Assembly (NCBI GenBank): GCA_944320555.1
Contig: CALUHX010000013.1
Location: 1-63,425 of the forward strand
Direction: 5' to 3'
DNA: 63,425 bases
DNA from: an uncultured Butyricimonas sp.
Lineage (GTDB): Bacteria; Bacteroidota; Bacteroidia; Bacteroidales; Marinifilaceae
Position numbers and translations under genes: made by a program. Below the pieces are notes generated by a model. The model did not search any database, was not told where the DNA came from, and saw only the letters and a list, made by a program, of their open reading frames with translations. Positions 53,368-62,168 of this stretch are shown here, piece after piece. Numbering within the stretch: the first letter of the stretch is position 1; each line of letters begins with the position of its first letter.

Positions 53368-54039
53368 CTAACTCTGTCCGATTTTCCCGTAGAAGGCTTT
53401 CCGCCGACGGGCGTAGGCGCACCACATTTGGTCGCCGTAGCTATAATGCCACCATTCGTTGGGATAATTGACGAAACCCGCCCGTTCCATCGCCCGCCGC
53501 AATATTTCCCGGTTCGTCCGTTGGAGCGGGGTAAGGGAGGGATTTTCCGTCTTCGTCAGTGCGTTATACTCGCCAATCTCCGTCCCCATGTCCAAGGCTT
53601 CCGTCCCGGCATAAAGCGTCACGTCCAAGGCTCCTCCCGTCTGGTGGCCACCTCCGTCACCCGACGTAGGGTCGGCGCAAAAAGCCCGGGCTCTCCGTTT
53701 CAATTCATCCTCCGAAAGTCCGGGACAAAGCGAAGCGACACGCTCAAGGGCCCGCTTCCATTTCCGCCGTTGTTCCTCCACCGAACGGTAGGCGCTTTTA
53801 ACTTTCAACACATAAGCGGCGGGCAAATCACGCACCACGTCAAGCAATAGCAGACACACCCGCAAACGGGCTTTCAACATTCCTTCCGTTTCCATCCTGT
53901 AGCCCAACACTTCGTCCATGTCCACAAGCCGTTCCCCGCATTCCTCGACTCTCACCGCGCGGATGTGTTCTGCGGGATAAACTTCGCGAATCCCCAAACG
54001 CACCAGCCAGACATTGCACAATACTCTCCATTTTCTCAT
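53368..54039 (-). CDS. VanX/DdpX-like D-Ala-D-Ala dipeptidase (M15 family)
   Basis: Zinc dipeptidase of 223 residues. Metal and catalytic residues are all present: R85 in SAYRS, H132 and D139 in GGHQTGGALDV, E195 and H198 in NEWWHYSYGDQMW. It would split D-Ala-D-Ala for reuse or recycling. There is no van gene cluster nearby, so vancomycin resistance is not implied. No clear signal peptide. The longer frame from 54084 overlaps the pepT terminator, so the ATG at 54039 is chosen. Confidence 0.88.
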   Translation of the reverse strand: MRKWRVLCNVWLVRLGIREVYPAEHIRAVRVEECGERLVDMDEVLGYRMETEGMLKARLRVCLLLLDVVRDLPAAYVLKVKSAYRSVEEQRRKWKRALERVASLCPGLSEDELKRRARAFCADPTSGDGGGHQTGGALDVTLYAGTEALDMGTEIGEYNALTKTENPSLTPLQRTNREILRRAMERAGFVNYPNEWWHYSYGDQMWCAYARRRKAFYGKIGQS

Positions 54040-54054
54040 GGCGGACCAAATGAA

Positions 54055-54090
54055 AAGAGAGCGTGGCTGTCGTTGCCGCCACACTCTCTT
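54055..54090 (-). terminator. terminator after pepT
   Basis: Arms 54055-54067 and 54078-54090 pair at 12 of 13 positions around a 10-base loop. Confidence 0.7.
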
Positions 54091-54111
54091 CCGTTGAAAA
54101 TCACATTTATC

Positions 54112-55329
54112 TCATTCCGCCCACAGCCGCACAAGATTCAGGATGGTCTGCCGGGCGCGGCGCATGGTGTCGACGGAGCAGTACTCGAACTTGCCGTGGA
54201 AGTTCATGCCGCCCGTGAAGAGGTTGGGACAGGGCAGGCCCATGTAGGAGAGACGGGCTCCGTCGGTGCCGCCGCGGATGGGGCGCACGATGGGAGTCAC
54301 GCCGGCCTGGCGCATGGCCTCGACGGCCTTGTCGATGACCTCGGGATGCGGCTCCACCATCTCCCGCATGTTATAGTACTGATCTTTCAGCGCCAGGGTG
54401 AGCACGCCCTCGCCGTACTTGGCGGAAAGCAACGCCACCGCTTGCTCCATAAACCGCTTCTTGGCCTCGAACTTCTCGCGGTCGTGGTCGCGGATGATGT
54501 AGCTGATTTCGGCGTTCTCCACGGTTCCGTTCAACCCCACGAGGTGGTAGAACCCCTCGTATCCGTCGGTGTGCTCCGGCCGCTCCCACGCGGGCAGCAG
54601 GGCGTTCAGCTCGGCGGCCACTTGGAGGGCGTTAATCATCTTGTCCTTGGCGTAGCCGGGATGCACGTTGCGGCCCTGCACCGTCACCTTGGCGCTGGCG
54701 GCGTTGAAGTTCTCGTACTCCAGCTCGCCCTCGTAGCCGCCATCGACGGTGTAGGCGAACTTGGCGCCGAAACGCTCCACGTTGAAATAATCCACGCCGC
54801 GGCCCACCTCCTCGTCGGGAGTGAAGCCGATGCGGATTTTGCCGTGGGCCACCTCCGGATGGTTCATCAGCCACTCGGCGGCGGTCATAATCTCGGCGAC
54901 TCCGGCCTTGTCGTCAGCCCCGAGAAGGGTGGTGCCATCGGTGACAATCAGCGTGTGGCCCTTGAAATCCTTCAATTCGGGGAAATCCTTGACGGTCATC
55001 GTCAGGGTCTCGTTCAGCGGGATGTCCTTGCCGTCGTAATTCTCGATAAGACGGGGACGCACATTCTCGCCGCTCATGTCGGGACTCGTGTCCACGTGGG
55101 AGATAAAGCCAATCACCGGACAATGCTCGCATCCCGGCGTGGCGGGAATCGTGCCCATGACGTAGCCATGCTCGTCCATCCCGACCTCGGTCATGCCGAA
55201 TGACAACATTTCCTCCATGAGGTAGCGGAGAAGCACCTTCTGCTTCTCCGTGGAGGGGAAAGTCTCGCTCGTCTCGTCGCTCTGCGTGTCGAAACTCACA
55301 TATTTCAAAAAACGTTCTACTAAATCCAT
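54112..55329 (-). CDS. pepT: peptidase T (tripeptidase)
   Basis: Cytosolic M20 zinc peptidase removing the N-terminal residue of tripeptides. 405 residues, normal length. Motifs: GFISHVDTSPD (H78, D80), LLGADDKAGVAEI (bridging aspartate), FTPDEEVGRG (catalytic E pair) and PIRGGTDGARLSYMGLPCPN near the end. It is 27 bases after the OPT transporter gene, so imported tripeptides are cleaved by a co-expressed enzyme. Confidence 0.96.
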   Translation of the reverse strand: MDLVERFLKYVSFDTQSDETSETFPSTEKQKVLLRYLMEEMLSFGMTEVGMDEHGYVMGTIPATPGCEHCPVIGFISHVDTSPDMSGENVRPRLIENYDGKDIPLNETLTMTVKDFPELKDFKGHTLIVTDGTTLLGADDKAGVAEIMTAAEWLMNHPEVAHGKIRIGFTPDEEVGRGVDYFNVERFGAKFAYTVDGGYEGELEYENFNAASAKVTVQGRNVHPGYAKDKMINALQVAAELNALLPAWERPEHTDGYEGFYHLVGLNGTVENAEISYIIRDHDREKFEAKKRFMEQAVALLSAKYGEGVLTLALKDQYYNMREMVEPHPEVIDKAVEAMRQAGVTPIVRPIRGGTDGARLSYMGLPCPNLFTGGMNFHGKFEYCSVDTMRRARQTILNLVRLWAE

Positions 55330-55356
55330 TTCCGTCTATTTTTTAGTTAGTTCATA

Positions 55357-57318
55357 TCATTTCTTCGCCCGCAAGGCGTCGTAAATAAAATACAGGATAA
55401 TCAGCACGTACATCACCACGGCCAGCATCTCGGCCCCGCTCCATTCCATGTACCAGTCCGCGCCGCAGTATTTCAGTATGGCGCTGATCACGCCCATCAA
55501 GGCGCCACCGGCGATGAATCCGGAAGCAATCAGCGTGCCCCGCTCGCGACGGGCCTTGTTCACGTTCTCGTCCTTGCTGCGGGAACCCACGTACCAGCTC
55601 ACGATGCCGCCAATCAGCAACGGCGTGTTCAGCTCCAGCGGGATGAACATGCCCAAAGCGAAAGCCAAGGCCGGAACGCCTATCATCGTCAGAATCAATG
55701 CCAAGGCGGCCCCGGCGAAGTAGAGGAGCCAAGGCGTGGCCCCGCCTTCCATCAAGGGCTTGATGACCGCCGCCATGGCGTTGGCCTGGGGGGCCACCAA
55801 AGCGCCCTCGCCCACGAATCCGTACGTTTGGTTCAGCACCATCATCACGCCCGCAATTGTGGCGGCGGAAACGGCCGTTCCCAAGAACTTCCACCCCTCC
55901 TGCTTGGCGGGAGTCGTGCCCAGCCAATAACCGATTTTCAAGTCGGTGATGAATCCGCCGGCCATGGACAAGGCCGTGCACACCACGCCTCCGATAATCA
56001 TGGCCGCCGTCATGCCGCTCGTGCCGCTCAATCCCGCGCTGACCAGCACCAAGGAACTAAGGATGAGCGTCATCAACGTCATCCCGGAAACGGGATTGGA
56101 GCCCACGATAGCGATGGCGTTGGCCGCCACTGTCGTGAAGAGGAAAGAGATGATGAAGACTATCAACGTGGCCACCAGCGTGTGGAACCAGTTGTCCAGC
56201 ACGCCGAACTGGAAGAAGGCGAACGTCGTAATCAACACCGCAATCACGCCGGAGAGGATGAGCCGCATCGAGAGGTCGCGCTGCGTGCGCTCCACCTGCT
56301 CGCCCGACGATTTCTTATGCCCCAATTCTTTCACGGCCAAGCCAAGCGCCTGCTTGATGATGCCGGCCTGACGCACAATGCCAATCACTCCGGCCATCGC
56401 GATGCCGCCGATGCCGATGTGGCGGGCGTAGTTGGTGAATATCTGCTCCGGCGACATGTCCTTCAGCAACATGGAAATGCCCTCGCCCACGGCCACCGTC
56501 TGCCCGTCGGCGAAATAGCTCACGAAAGGAATAATCACGAACCACACCATGAACGAGCCGGCGCAAATCACAGCGGCGTATTTCAAGCCGATGATGTAAC
56601 CCAAACCCAACACGGCGGCGCCGGTGTTCACTTTGAATACGACCTTCATCTTGTCGGCCAACATCTCGCCCCAGCCCATCAGACGGGTGGAGATGGCGTC
56701 CGTCCACCAGCCGAAAGTGCTCACGCAGAAATCATACAAACCGCCTATCAGCCCGCTGACGGCCAGCAGCTTCGCCTGGTTGCCCTTCTTTTCCCCGCTC
56801 ACCAGCACCTCCGTCGTGGCCGTCGCCTCGGGGAAGGGATATTTCCCGTGCATGTCCTTCACGAAATACTTGCGGAAGGGAATGAGCAGCAAAATGCCCA
56901 GCACGCCCCCGAACAAAGAAGAGAGGAACACCTGATAGAACTGGGCGTCCAAACCCAGAATATACAATGCGGGCAAAGTGAATATGGCCCCGGCCACCAC
57001 CACGCCCGAACTGGCCCCGATGGACTGGATGATGACGTTCTGCCCCAACATGTTCTTCTTGCCCAACATGTTGCCCACCCCCACGGCGATAATCGCTATC
57101 GGGATGGCCGCCTCGAACACCTGCCCCACCTTCAATCCCAAGTAAGCGGCGGCGGCGGAAAAAACGATTGCCATGATAAGACCGAACGTCACCGAATACG
57201 GCGTCACTTCTTTCGGCCTCGACTCCGCCGGCATCATGGGCTTGTATTCCTCGCCCGGCGCGAGCTCCCGGTACGCGTTGTCCGGAAGTGAATTCATTTG
57301 TTTATTCTCTTGCTCCAT
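55357..57318 (-). CDS. OPT-family oligopeptide transporter
   Basis: Polytopic inner-membrane protein of 653 residues with about 14-16 helices. It is of the bacterial OPT type (EYKPMMPAESRPKEVTPYSV near the start, then FSAAAAYLGLKVGQVFEAAI). Members import small peptides driven by protons. The pairing with pepT supports a peptide substrate rather than a metal-siderophore one. Confidence 0.92.
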   Translation of the reverse strand: MEQENKQMNSLPDNAYRELAPGEEYKPMMPAESRPKEVTPYSVTFGLIMAIVFSAAAAYLGLKVGQVFEAAIPIAIIAVGVGNMLGKKNMLGQNVIIQSIGASSGVVVAGAIFTLPALYILGLDAQFYQVFLSSLFGGVLGILLLIPFRKYFVKDMHGKYPFPEATATTEVLVSGEKKGNQAKLLAVSGLIGGLYDFCVSTFGWWTDAISTRLMGWGEMLADKMKVVFKVNTGAAVLGLGYIIGLKYAAVICAGSFMVWFVIIPFVSYFADGQTVAVGEGISMLLKDMSPEQIFTNYARHIGIGGIAMAGVIGIVRQAGIIKQALGLAVKELGHKKSSGEQVERTQRDLSMRLILSGVIAVLITTFAFFQFGVLDNWFHTLVATLIVFIISFLFTTVAANAIAIVGSNPVSGMTLMTLILSSLVLVSAGLSGTSGMTAAMIIGGVVCTALSMAGGFITDLKIGYWLGTTPAKQEGWKFLGTAVSAATIAGVMMVLNQTYGFVGEGALVAPQANAMAAVIKPLMEGGATPWLLYFAGAALALILTMIGVPALAFALGMFIPLELNTPLLIGGIVSWYVGSRSKDENVNKARRERGTLIASGFIAGGALMGVISAILKYCGADWYMEWSGAEMLAVVMYVLIILYFIYDALRAKK

Positions 57319-57349
57319 CTTTTTGTAGTATTAAAGAATTATATAGCCC

Positions 57350-57357
57350 CAAAGGTA
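57350..57357 (-). promoter_or_regulatory. -7 box of the OPT-pepT operon
   Basis: TACCTTTG on the minus strand, 31 bases before the OPT start codon. No clear -33 TTTG. Confidence 0.45.
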
Positions 57358-57421
57358 ATTTTTTCTCCGGGAAAACAGGCCGACGAACCGACTTTTCTCG
57401 CCTTTTTCAACGAAAATCTCC

Positions 57422-57766
57422 CTATTCCCGCTTCAACCGGTAACGGACTCCGTGGTCAAGGATAAAATCCAACACCTCGCCGAACAATTTTTCCACGTCG
57501 GCCACAGAGAGATTCCGTCCCACCTCGCCGAAATGCCCGTTCAAGGCACGGGACAATTCGTCCTCGCCCACACCCAAAGCCTTCGCCAGCTCCCGGGTGT
57601 CCTCCCGGTCCACCACCGCCAAGGTCTTTTCCGTCCTACTCCTTCTCCCATACCTCTCCTTCTCCATCTCCACCACAAACTCTCCGAACTTGTTCACCGC
57701 CGCGCCCAACGACGCGACCACCGGCTGGTCGTTGTCCGATTCCACAAAAAACTCTTTCGCACTCAT
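57422..57766 (-). CDS. unrecognised small cytosolic protein
   Basis: 114 residues, charged, helical, no signal or membrane segment. It has VNKFGEFVVEMEKERYGRRS, then DTRELAKALGVGEDELSRAL, which could be a helix-turn-helix-like pair. A -7 box TATTTTTG (minus, 57821-57828) stands 54 bases before the start. Function unknown. Confidence 0.6.
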   Translation of the reverse strand: MSAKEFFVESDNDQPVVASLGAAVNKFGEFVVEMEKERYGRRSRTEKTLAVVDREDTRELAKALGVGEDELSRALNGHFGEVGRNLSVADVEKLFGEVLDFILDHGVRYRLKRE

Positions 57767-57931
57767 TCTTTCTCGTTTTCAATTACACATACAGTTTATC
57801 CGATTCACGGCGTAAAATTACAAAAATAATCCTCCGCACCAGAGAAAAAAAGAAAAGCGTGTGCTTTCCTAAAAAAGTTGACTTTGTGATTACTAAATTT
57901 ACGACACTCATATTCGTCTCAAAAATAGTGT

Positions 57932-58107
57932 GCACGGCGGGGGAAAGTCGGGGGCAGGAGGCGGGTTGCTTGGGGGTAGCTTGGGTGTTGCTATTGACTT
58001 CCTATTGACGTCCTATTGACTTGCTATTGGTTTATCAATAGAAAACCAATGTCAAATGATTAGGAAATTGTTCTTTTACCCCAAGCTACCCCCAAGCTAC
58101 CCGCCGG
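57932..58107 (-). repeat. dispersed repeat element, copy B, with 11-bp tandem array
   Basis: Opposite orientation to copy A (52594-52780). Its end 57932-57966 is the reverse complement of 52746-52780 with one change. Inside are four 11-base units in which ATTG recurs at 57993, 58004, 58015 and 58026 (CTATTGACTTC type). The other end (about 58079-58107) has AGCTACCCCC doubled. The rest of 57767-58248 shows no gene. Confidence 0.75.
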
Positions 58108-58248
58108 ATAGTAGCCACATCCCCCCAAGTTGCCCTTGCGGGGCAGTGAAAAGACAGGAGAAAGAAAGAAATGGAGTGGGATTAAATTCCTTTGAGGGCA
58201 GAGGAACAAGAAAAATGAAGGGAAATGCTTGCAGGGGAATGAAAGGGA

Positions 58249-58299
58249 AAGAGTTGCGGAGCAATGGCATTCGGCCGAATGCCATGCTCCGCAACTCTT
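58249..58299. terminator. 51-bp near-perfect palindrome, probable terminator
   Basis: 25-base arms with one bulged A and no loop (AAGAGTTGCGGAGCAATGG is the left start). It lies 43 bases past the stop of the transglutaminase-like gene. The 3' side on the minus strand is TTTCCCTTTC. Confidence 0.6.
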
Positions 58300-58341
58300 C
58301 TCATCGGGAAAGTCCCCCGGAAGTGGAATACGAAGACGCGC

Positions 58342-59526
58342 TTATTCCCAATAAAGGACTACGTCCTTGTCCTTGTCTTCCACTTTCACTTTATGCTCGA
58401 CAGGCTTGCCGTCGGAGCCGGTGTATTTGAGGGTGTACTCCTTGTTTTTCTCCACAAGGAAAGAAAGCATGTCGTTCATGTCCTGGGTGGGACCGGCAGT
58501 CCTGCCGCCGCCCACTTGGTCGGGGCCGCAGAAGATGTCGATATTCGTCGGCACGCGGTCGGCGGATTGCGAGGCGTGGCGGCGGTCCTTGTACACGACC
58601 ACCTTCAAGGCCACGTGGTTGCCGTCGGCGATTTGCTGCTGAATGCTCTTGTTGTACAAATCGAGGTAGCGGGCGGTGACGTTGATGGCGGGCACGTAGT
58701 CAATGGAATAATCCCACACGAGAGGGAAAGATTGGCCCGTCGGCTTGAAAGAGGAAGCCCAAATGGCGTGCTCCCGGTCGTTCGGGTCGGCTTTCCCGGC
58801 GTCGGCAAGGAACCAGGACTCGTTCAAGGCGGCGAAATAGTATTCGGTGAAATACCATTGACCGTCAATCCACACCTCGCACCAGTTGTGGTTGCCGCGG
58901 TTGTCGTGCCAGTTGGCCGTGCCGGCGATGCGGGAGGGAATGCCCACGGAGCGGAGCGCGTCCGTCAGCAGGATGGAAAGCCCGCTGCAGGAAGCCATGC
59001 CTTGGCGCATGGACTCGGACGGGTTCTGGTCCGGCTTCTCGCGGGCCGTGTTGTAATCCACCTTCACCTCGTCGCGGATGTTCCGGTTCACGGCCTCGAT
59101 GGCCTCCCGCAACGTCTTGCAATTTTCCACATAAGGAGTGAAACGCTTATAGAAGTCCTCCCGCCAGCTGTCGCGCTCCTCGTTGAGGGAGACATAAGGC
59201 AGGACGTCGTTCAGGAATACCGAGTCGGGCACGGCCTGCGCCCAAGGGAAGCGGGCGCGCGCCTCGTAAGCCAGACGCGTGTTGGTGAGCAGGAAATCGG
59301 CGGAAAGCGTCGTCAAGTCGCGCTCCGGCATATAGGCTATCAGGAAAGCCATGCCTTCCTTCTGCTCGGCGGGAGCCTCGCTCAACGCCTTTTCCAACTC
59401 GGCCTTGTTCGCTCCCGCCTTTTCAAAGGCGGCGTCCAACAATGCGTGATACTGTTGCGGCACCCCGGCGTATTTGCCACACGCACAACAAAGGGCGCAA
59501 AAAAGAGAAATAATCAGTGTTCTCAT
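58342..59526 (-). CDS. transglutaminase-like lipoprotein
   Basis: 394 residues from the ATG at 59526, lipobox in CALCCACGK. The central transglutaminase-like domain (about 150-260) has the cysteine in QGMASCSGLSILLTDALRSV, the histidine in NHNWCEVWIDGQW and a following aspartate/tyrosine-rich stretch. This papain-like triad could cleave or cross-link peptides. The C-terminal 130 residues are a beta domain (ALKVVVYKDRR and VKVEDKDKDVVLYWE). It lies 5 bases after the DHODH-like gene, an odd partner. Confidence 0.82.
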   Translation of the reverse strand: MRTLIISLFCALCCACGKYAGVPQQYHALLDAAFEKAGANKAELEKALSEAPAEQKEGMAFLIAYMPERDLTTLSADFLLTNTRLAYEARARFPWAQAVPDSVFLNDVLPYVSLNEERDSWREDFYKRFTPYVENCKTLREAIEAVNRNIRDEVKVDYNTAREKPDQNPSESMRQGMASCSGLSILLTDALRSVGIPSRIAGTANWHDNRGNHNWCEVWIDGQWYFTEYYFAALNESWFLADAGKADPNDREHAIWASSFKPTGQSFPLVWDYSIDYVPAINVTARYLDLYNKSIQQQIADGNHVALKVVVYKDRRHASQSADRVPTNIDIFCGPDQVGGGRTAGPTQDMNDMLSFLVEKNKEYTLKYTGSDGKPVEHKVKVEDKDKDVVLYWE

Positions 59527-59531
59527 GTGAT

Positions 59532-60527
59532 TCAAATTTGTTTGTTACTAAAATGTTTTATGAATTGCGCTCGTTCGTAAAGGTCCGGGTTGCCGACCGA
59601 GGCATAGGAAAGACGGCCTTGGAAATCGTCAATGACCCCAAACCCTTTGTTTTCCATCCACCCGGAGAGGAAACGGTTCATGTCGGCGATGACCCCGATT
59701 CCCCGCTCGTAGAGGACGGAGCAAAGCTGAACCGTGGTCGCTCCCGCCAAGATGAGCTTGACGACGGCGGCCCCGTCGTGCACGCCGGTGGAAGCCGAGA
59801 TTTCAAGTCCCTTGTCCATGCCGGCAAGAATGCCCGTCCAGCGCAGTGTGGCGCGCAATTCCTCCGGCGTGCTGAACACGGAAGCGGCCCCGATGGCAAG
59901 CGCGTCAATGTCGATGTCCGGCTCGTAGAAACGGTTGAAGAGCGTGACCGCGTTCGCTCCCTGCGCCTTCACTTTCCCCACAAACGCGGGCAGATTCGTG
60001 AAATAGTGGCTGATTTTGACCGCCACCGGGATGTTCGCGCTCCGCTTGACGGACTTCACGATGTCGAAATAAATATTCTCTATTTCCTGGCTGGACGCAA
60101 AAGCGTTCACAGGCAAAATAAACACGTTCAACTCCAAAGCGTCGGCACCCGCCTCCTCAAGCTGCTTGGCGAATGACACCCATTCCCCGCCGCTGAAGCA
60201 ATTGACGCTGGCAATCACGGGAATGGAAAGCCGCCGCTTGGCGTCGCGGACAAGTTCCACGTATCGCTGGAGCGTGTTGGAACGGACGTAAGCCTTGATG
60301 TAATCCTCCGCCTCCGCATATCCTCCCCCCACGCCATATCCCTCACGGAAAAGATGAGTGGACTCCTCGTCGATTTGCTCTTCGAATATCGACTTCAAGA
60401 CAACGGCTCCCGCGCCGGCCTGCTGCATTTGTTCCATTTTGGCCACGTCGGCGGTCAACCCGCAACTGGCGGCGATAATCGGGCTGTCGAGTTCCAAGCC
60501 CATGTACTTTGTTTTCAGAATTGCCAT
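59532..60527 (-). CDS. dihydroorotate dehydrogenase-like flavoprotein
   Basis: TIM-barrel protein of 331 residues in the DHODH/dihydropyrimidine dehydrogenase superfamily. FMN contacts are visible in PIIAASCGLTADVAKMEQ, VIASVNCFSGGEW (catalytic-loop position), VAVKISHYFTNLPAF and EISASTGVHDGAAVVKLILA (phosphate site). It is a group widespread in Bacteroidetes besides the true PyrD, and the true substrate is not known. Confidence 0.85.
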   Translation of the reverse strand: MAILKTKYMGLELDSPIIAASCGLTADVAKMEQMQQAGAGAVVLKSIFEEQIDEESTHLFREGYGVGGGYAEAEDYIKAYVRSNTLQRYVELVRDAKRRLSIPVIASVNCFSGGEWVSFAKQLEEAGADALELNVFILPVNAFASSQEIENIYFDIVKSVKRSANIPVAVKISHYFTNLPAFVGKVKAQGANAVTLFNRFYEPDIDIDALAIGAASVFSTPEELRATLRWTGILAGMDKGLEISASTGVHDGAAVVKLILAGATTVQLCSVLYERGIGVIADMNRFLSGWMENKGFGVIDDFQGRLSYASVGNPDLYERAQFIKHFSNKQI

Positions 60528-60560
60528 AACTGATTTAAATTAAATATTAATAATGCCTGC

Positions 60561-61238
60561 TCACACGTTGTATTGGCGGGCTCCAAAGATGGAGCTTCCC
60601 ACGCGCACCATCGTGCTCCCCTCCTGGACGGCTATCAAATAATCGCCGGACATGCCCATGGACACTTCCTTGAAATCAGGCGAGGACGGGAAATAATCCC
60701 GCTTCAGGGTATCGAATATCTCTTTCAAGTGACGGAACTCCCGACGGATTCGCGCCTCGTCGTCCGTGTTGGTGGCCATTCCCATGACGCCCGCGACGCG
60801 GACATTGCGCATCTGGCGGTAGGCCTCGCTGTCGAGTATCTCCCGGGCCTCGTCCAGCGTCAGGCCGAACTTGGTATCCTCCAAGGCGATATGAAACTGC
60901 AGCAGGCAAGGTATCACCCGTCCCGCCTTCAACGCCTCCTTGTTGATAGTCTCCAACAGGTGCAAACTTTCCACTCCGTGGACAAGACTGACAAACGAGG
61001 CCATGTATTTCACCTTGTTTGTCTGCAGGTGGCCTATCATGTGCCACTCTATGTCTTTCGGCAGCCGCTCGTGCTTCTCGACCATCTCCTGCACCTTGTT
61101 CTCGCCAAACACCCGCTGCCCCGCCCGGTAGGCCTCCTCAATCATCTCCACCGGTTTCGTCTTGGACACAGCGACCAACGTCACTCCCGCAGGCAACGAA
61201 TCCGCCACATGTTTCAGATTTTCAGTAACGCTACTCAT
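60561..61238 (-). CDS. YggS-family PLP homeostasis protein
   Basis: 225-residue TIM-barrel PLP-binding protein. The lysine for PLP is in LVAVSKTKPVEMI. Family signatures are FGENKVQEMVEKHERL, WHMIGHLQTNKVKYM and the C-terminal EVSMGMSGDYLIAVQEGSTM-VRVGSSIFG. It balances free PLP and amino/keto acids in the cytosol. A very long frame on the opposite strand here is a 5' extension of the truA frame, not a gene. Confidence 0.95.
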   Translation of the reverse strand: MSSVTENLKHVADSLPAGVTLVAVSKTKPVEMIEEAYRAGQRVFGENKVQEMVEKHERLPKDIEWHMIGHLQTNKVKYMASFVSLVHGVESLHLLETINKEALKAGRVIPCLLQFHIALEDTKFGLTLDEAREILDSEAYRQMRNVRVAGVMGMATNTDDEARIRREFRHLKEIFDTLKRDYFPSSPDFKEVSMGMSGDYLIAVQEGSTMVRVGSSIFGARQYNV

Positions 61239-61409
61239 GTTCTCAAGTTTTTACGTCTGTACTTTTCACAAAAACATACAAATATAGGGCAAAAACCTCA
61301 CACACCGCACTCCCAAGCTCACAATTTTCATTTTTCTCTTCCGCGGCGAGGAGCCTGCGGGATATTCCGAAAATTGTTTTACTTTTGGAGGCGTAAACAA
61401 ACAAATCGC

Positions 61410-62156
61410 ATGCAACGATACTTTATCGAGTTAGCCTACAACGGGAGCCGGTACAACGGGTGGCAAATCCAACCCAACGCCCCGTCCGTCCAAGAGACAT
61501 TGGAACGGGCCTTGTCCCTGCTCCTGAAAGAAGAAATCCGTGTCACAGGCGCCGGACGGACGGACACGGGCGTGCACGCCTCGTTCTTCGTGGCCCATTT
61601 CGACGCACTGTCGCCCGTGGCGGACGAGGCGGCGTTATGCCTGAAACTGAACCGATTCCTGGACGACAGCATCGCCATCCGCTCCATCTACCCCGTGAAG
61701 GCCGACGCCCACGCCCGTTTCTCGGCCCTCTCGCGCACCTACAAATATTATCTCGACAAAACGAAGAACCCCTTCACCCGCGAGTTCGCCTACCGGAGCT
61801 ATCCCCTGCCGGACATCCGGCTCATGAACGAGGCCTGCGCCATCCTCACGCGGCACGAGGACTTCACCAGTTTCGCCAAGCTGCACACCGACGTGAAGAC
61901 CAACATCTGCCACCTCATGGAAGCCCGTTGGGAGGACACCGGCAGCCAGCTCGTCTTCACCATCAAGGCGGACCGTTTCCTGCGCAACATGGTGCGCGCC
62001 ATCGTCGGCACCCTGCTCGAAGTGGGGCGGGGCCGCCTCTCGCTCGAAGACTTCCAGAAAGTCATCGAAAGCAAAAACCGCTGCAACGCCGGAGTGTCCG
62101 TGCCGGGCAAAGCCCTGTTCCTCTGCGGCATAGAATATCCCGATTGTCGAATATAA
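61410..62156 (+). CDS. truA: tRNA pseudouridine synthase A
   Basis: Makes pseudouridine at positions 38-40 of tRNA anticodon arms. 248 residues. It has FIELAYNGSRYNGWQIQPNA, the catalytic aspartate in GAGRTDTGVHA, the LSRTYKYYLDKTKNPF stretch and the final FLRNMVRAIVGTLLEVGRG. The start at 61410 gives the usual MQRYFIELAY opening. TACTTTTG (61380-61387) is a probable -7 box. Confidence 0.96.
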   Translation: MQRYFIELAYNGSRYNGWQIQPNAPSVQETLERALSLLLKEEIRVTGAGRTDTGVHASFFVAHFDALSPVADEAALCLKLNRFLDDSIAIRSIYPVKADAHARFSALSRTYKYYLDKTKNPFTREFAYRSYPLPDIRLMNEACAILTRHEDFTSFAKLHTDVKTNICHLMEARWEDTGSQLVFTIKADRFLRNMVRAIVGTLLEVGRGRLSLEDFQKVIESKNRCNAGVSVPGKALFLCGIEYPDCRI

Positions 62157-62168
62157 AAAGAAATCACC

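Noticed and set aside
53368-54039. Vancomycin resistance locus because of the VanX-like enzyme
   Set aside because: There is no VanH, ligase or VanRS-like gene nearby, and stand-alone DdpX/VanX-type dipeptidases are common in peptide or wall recycling.
55828-57291. A 487-codon frame opposite the OPT transporter gene
   Set aside because: It is histidine- and arginine-rich shadow coding of a GC-rich membrane-protein gene, with no recognisable domain.
60573-62156. A 527-codon open frame on the plus strand ending in TruA
   Set aside because: The first 280 codons lie antisense to the well-supported yggS gene and show no protein-like motifs; TruA starts at 61410.
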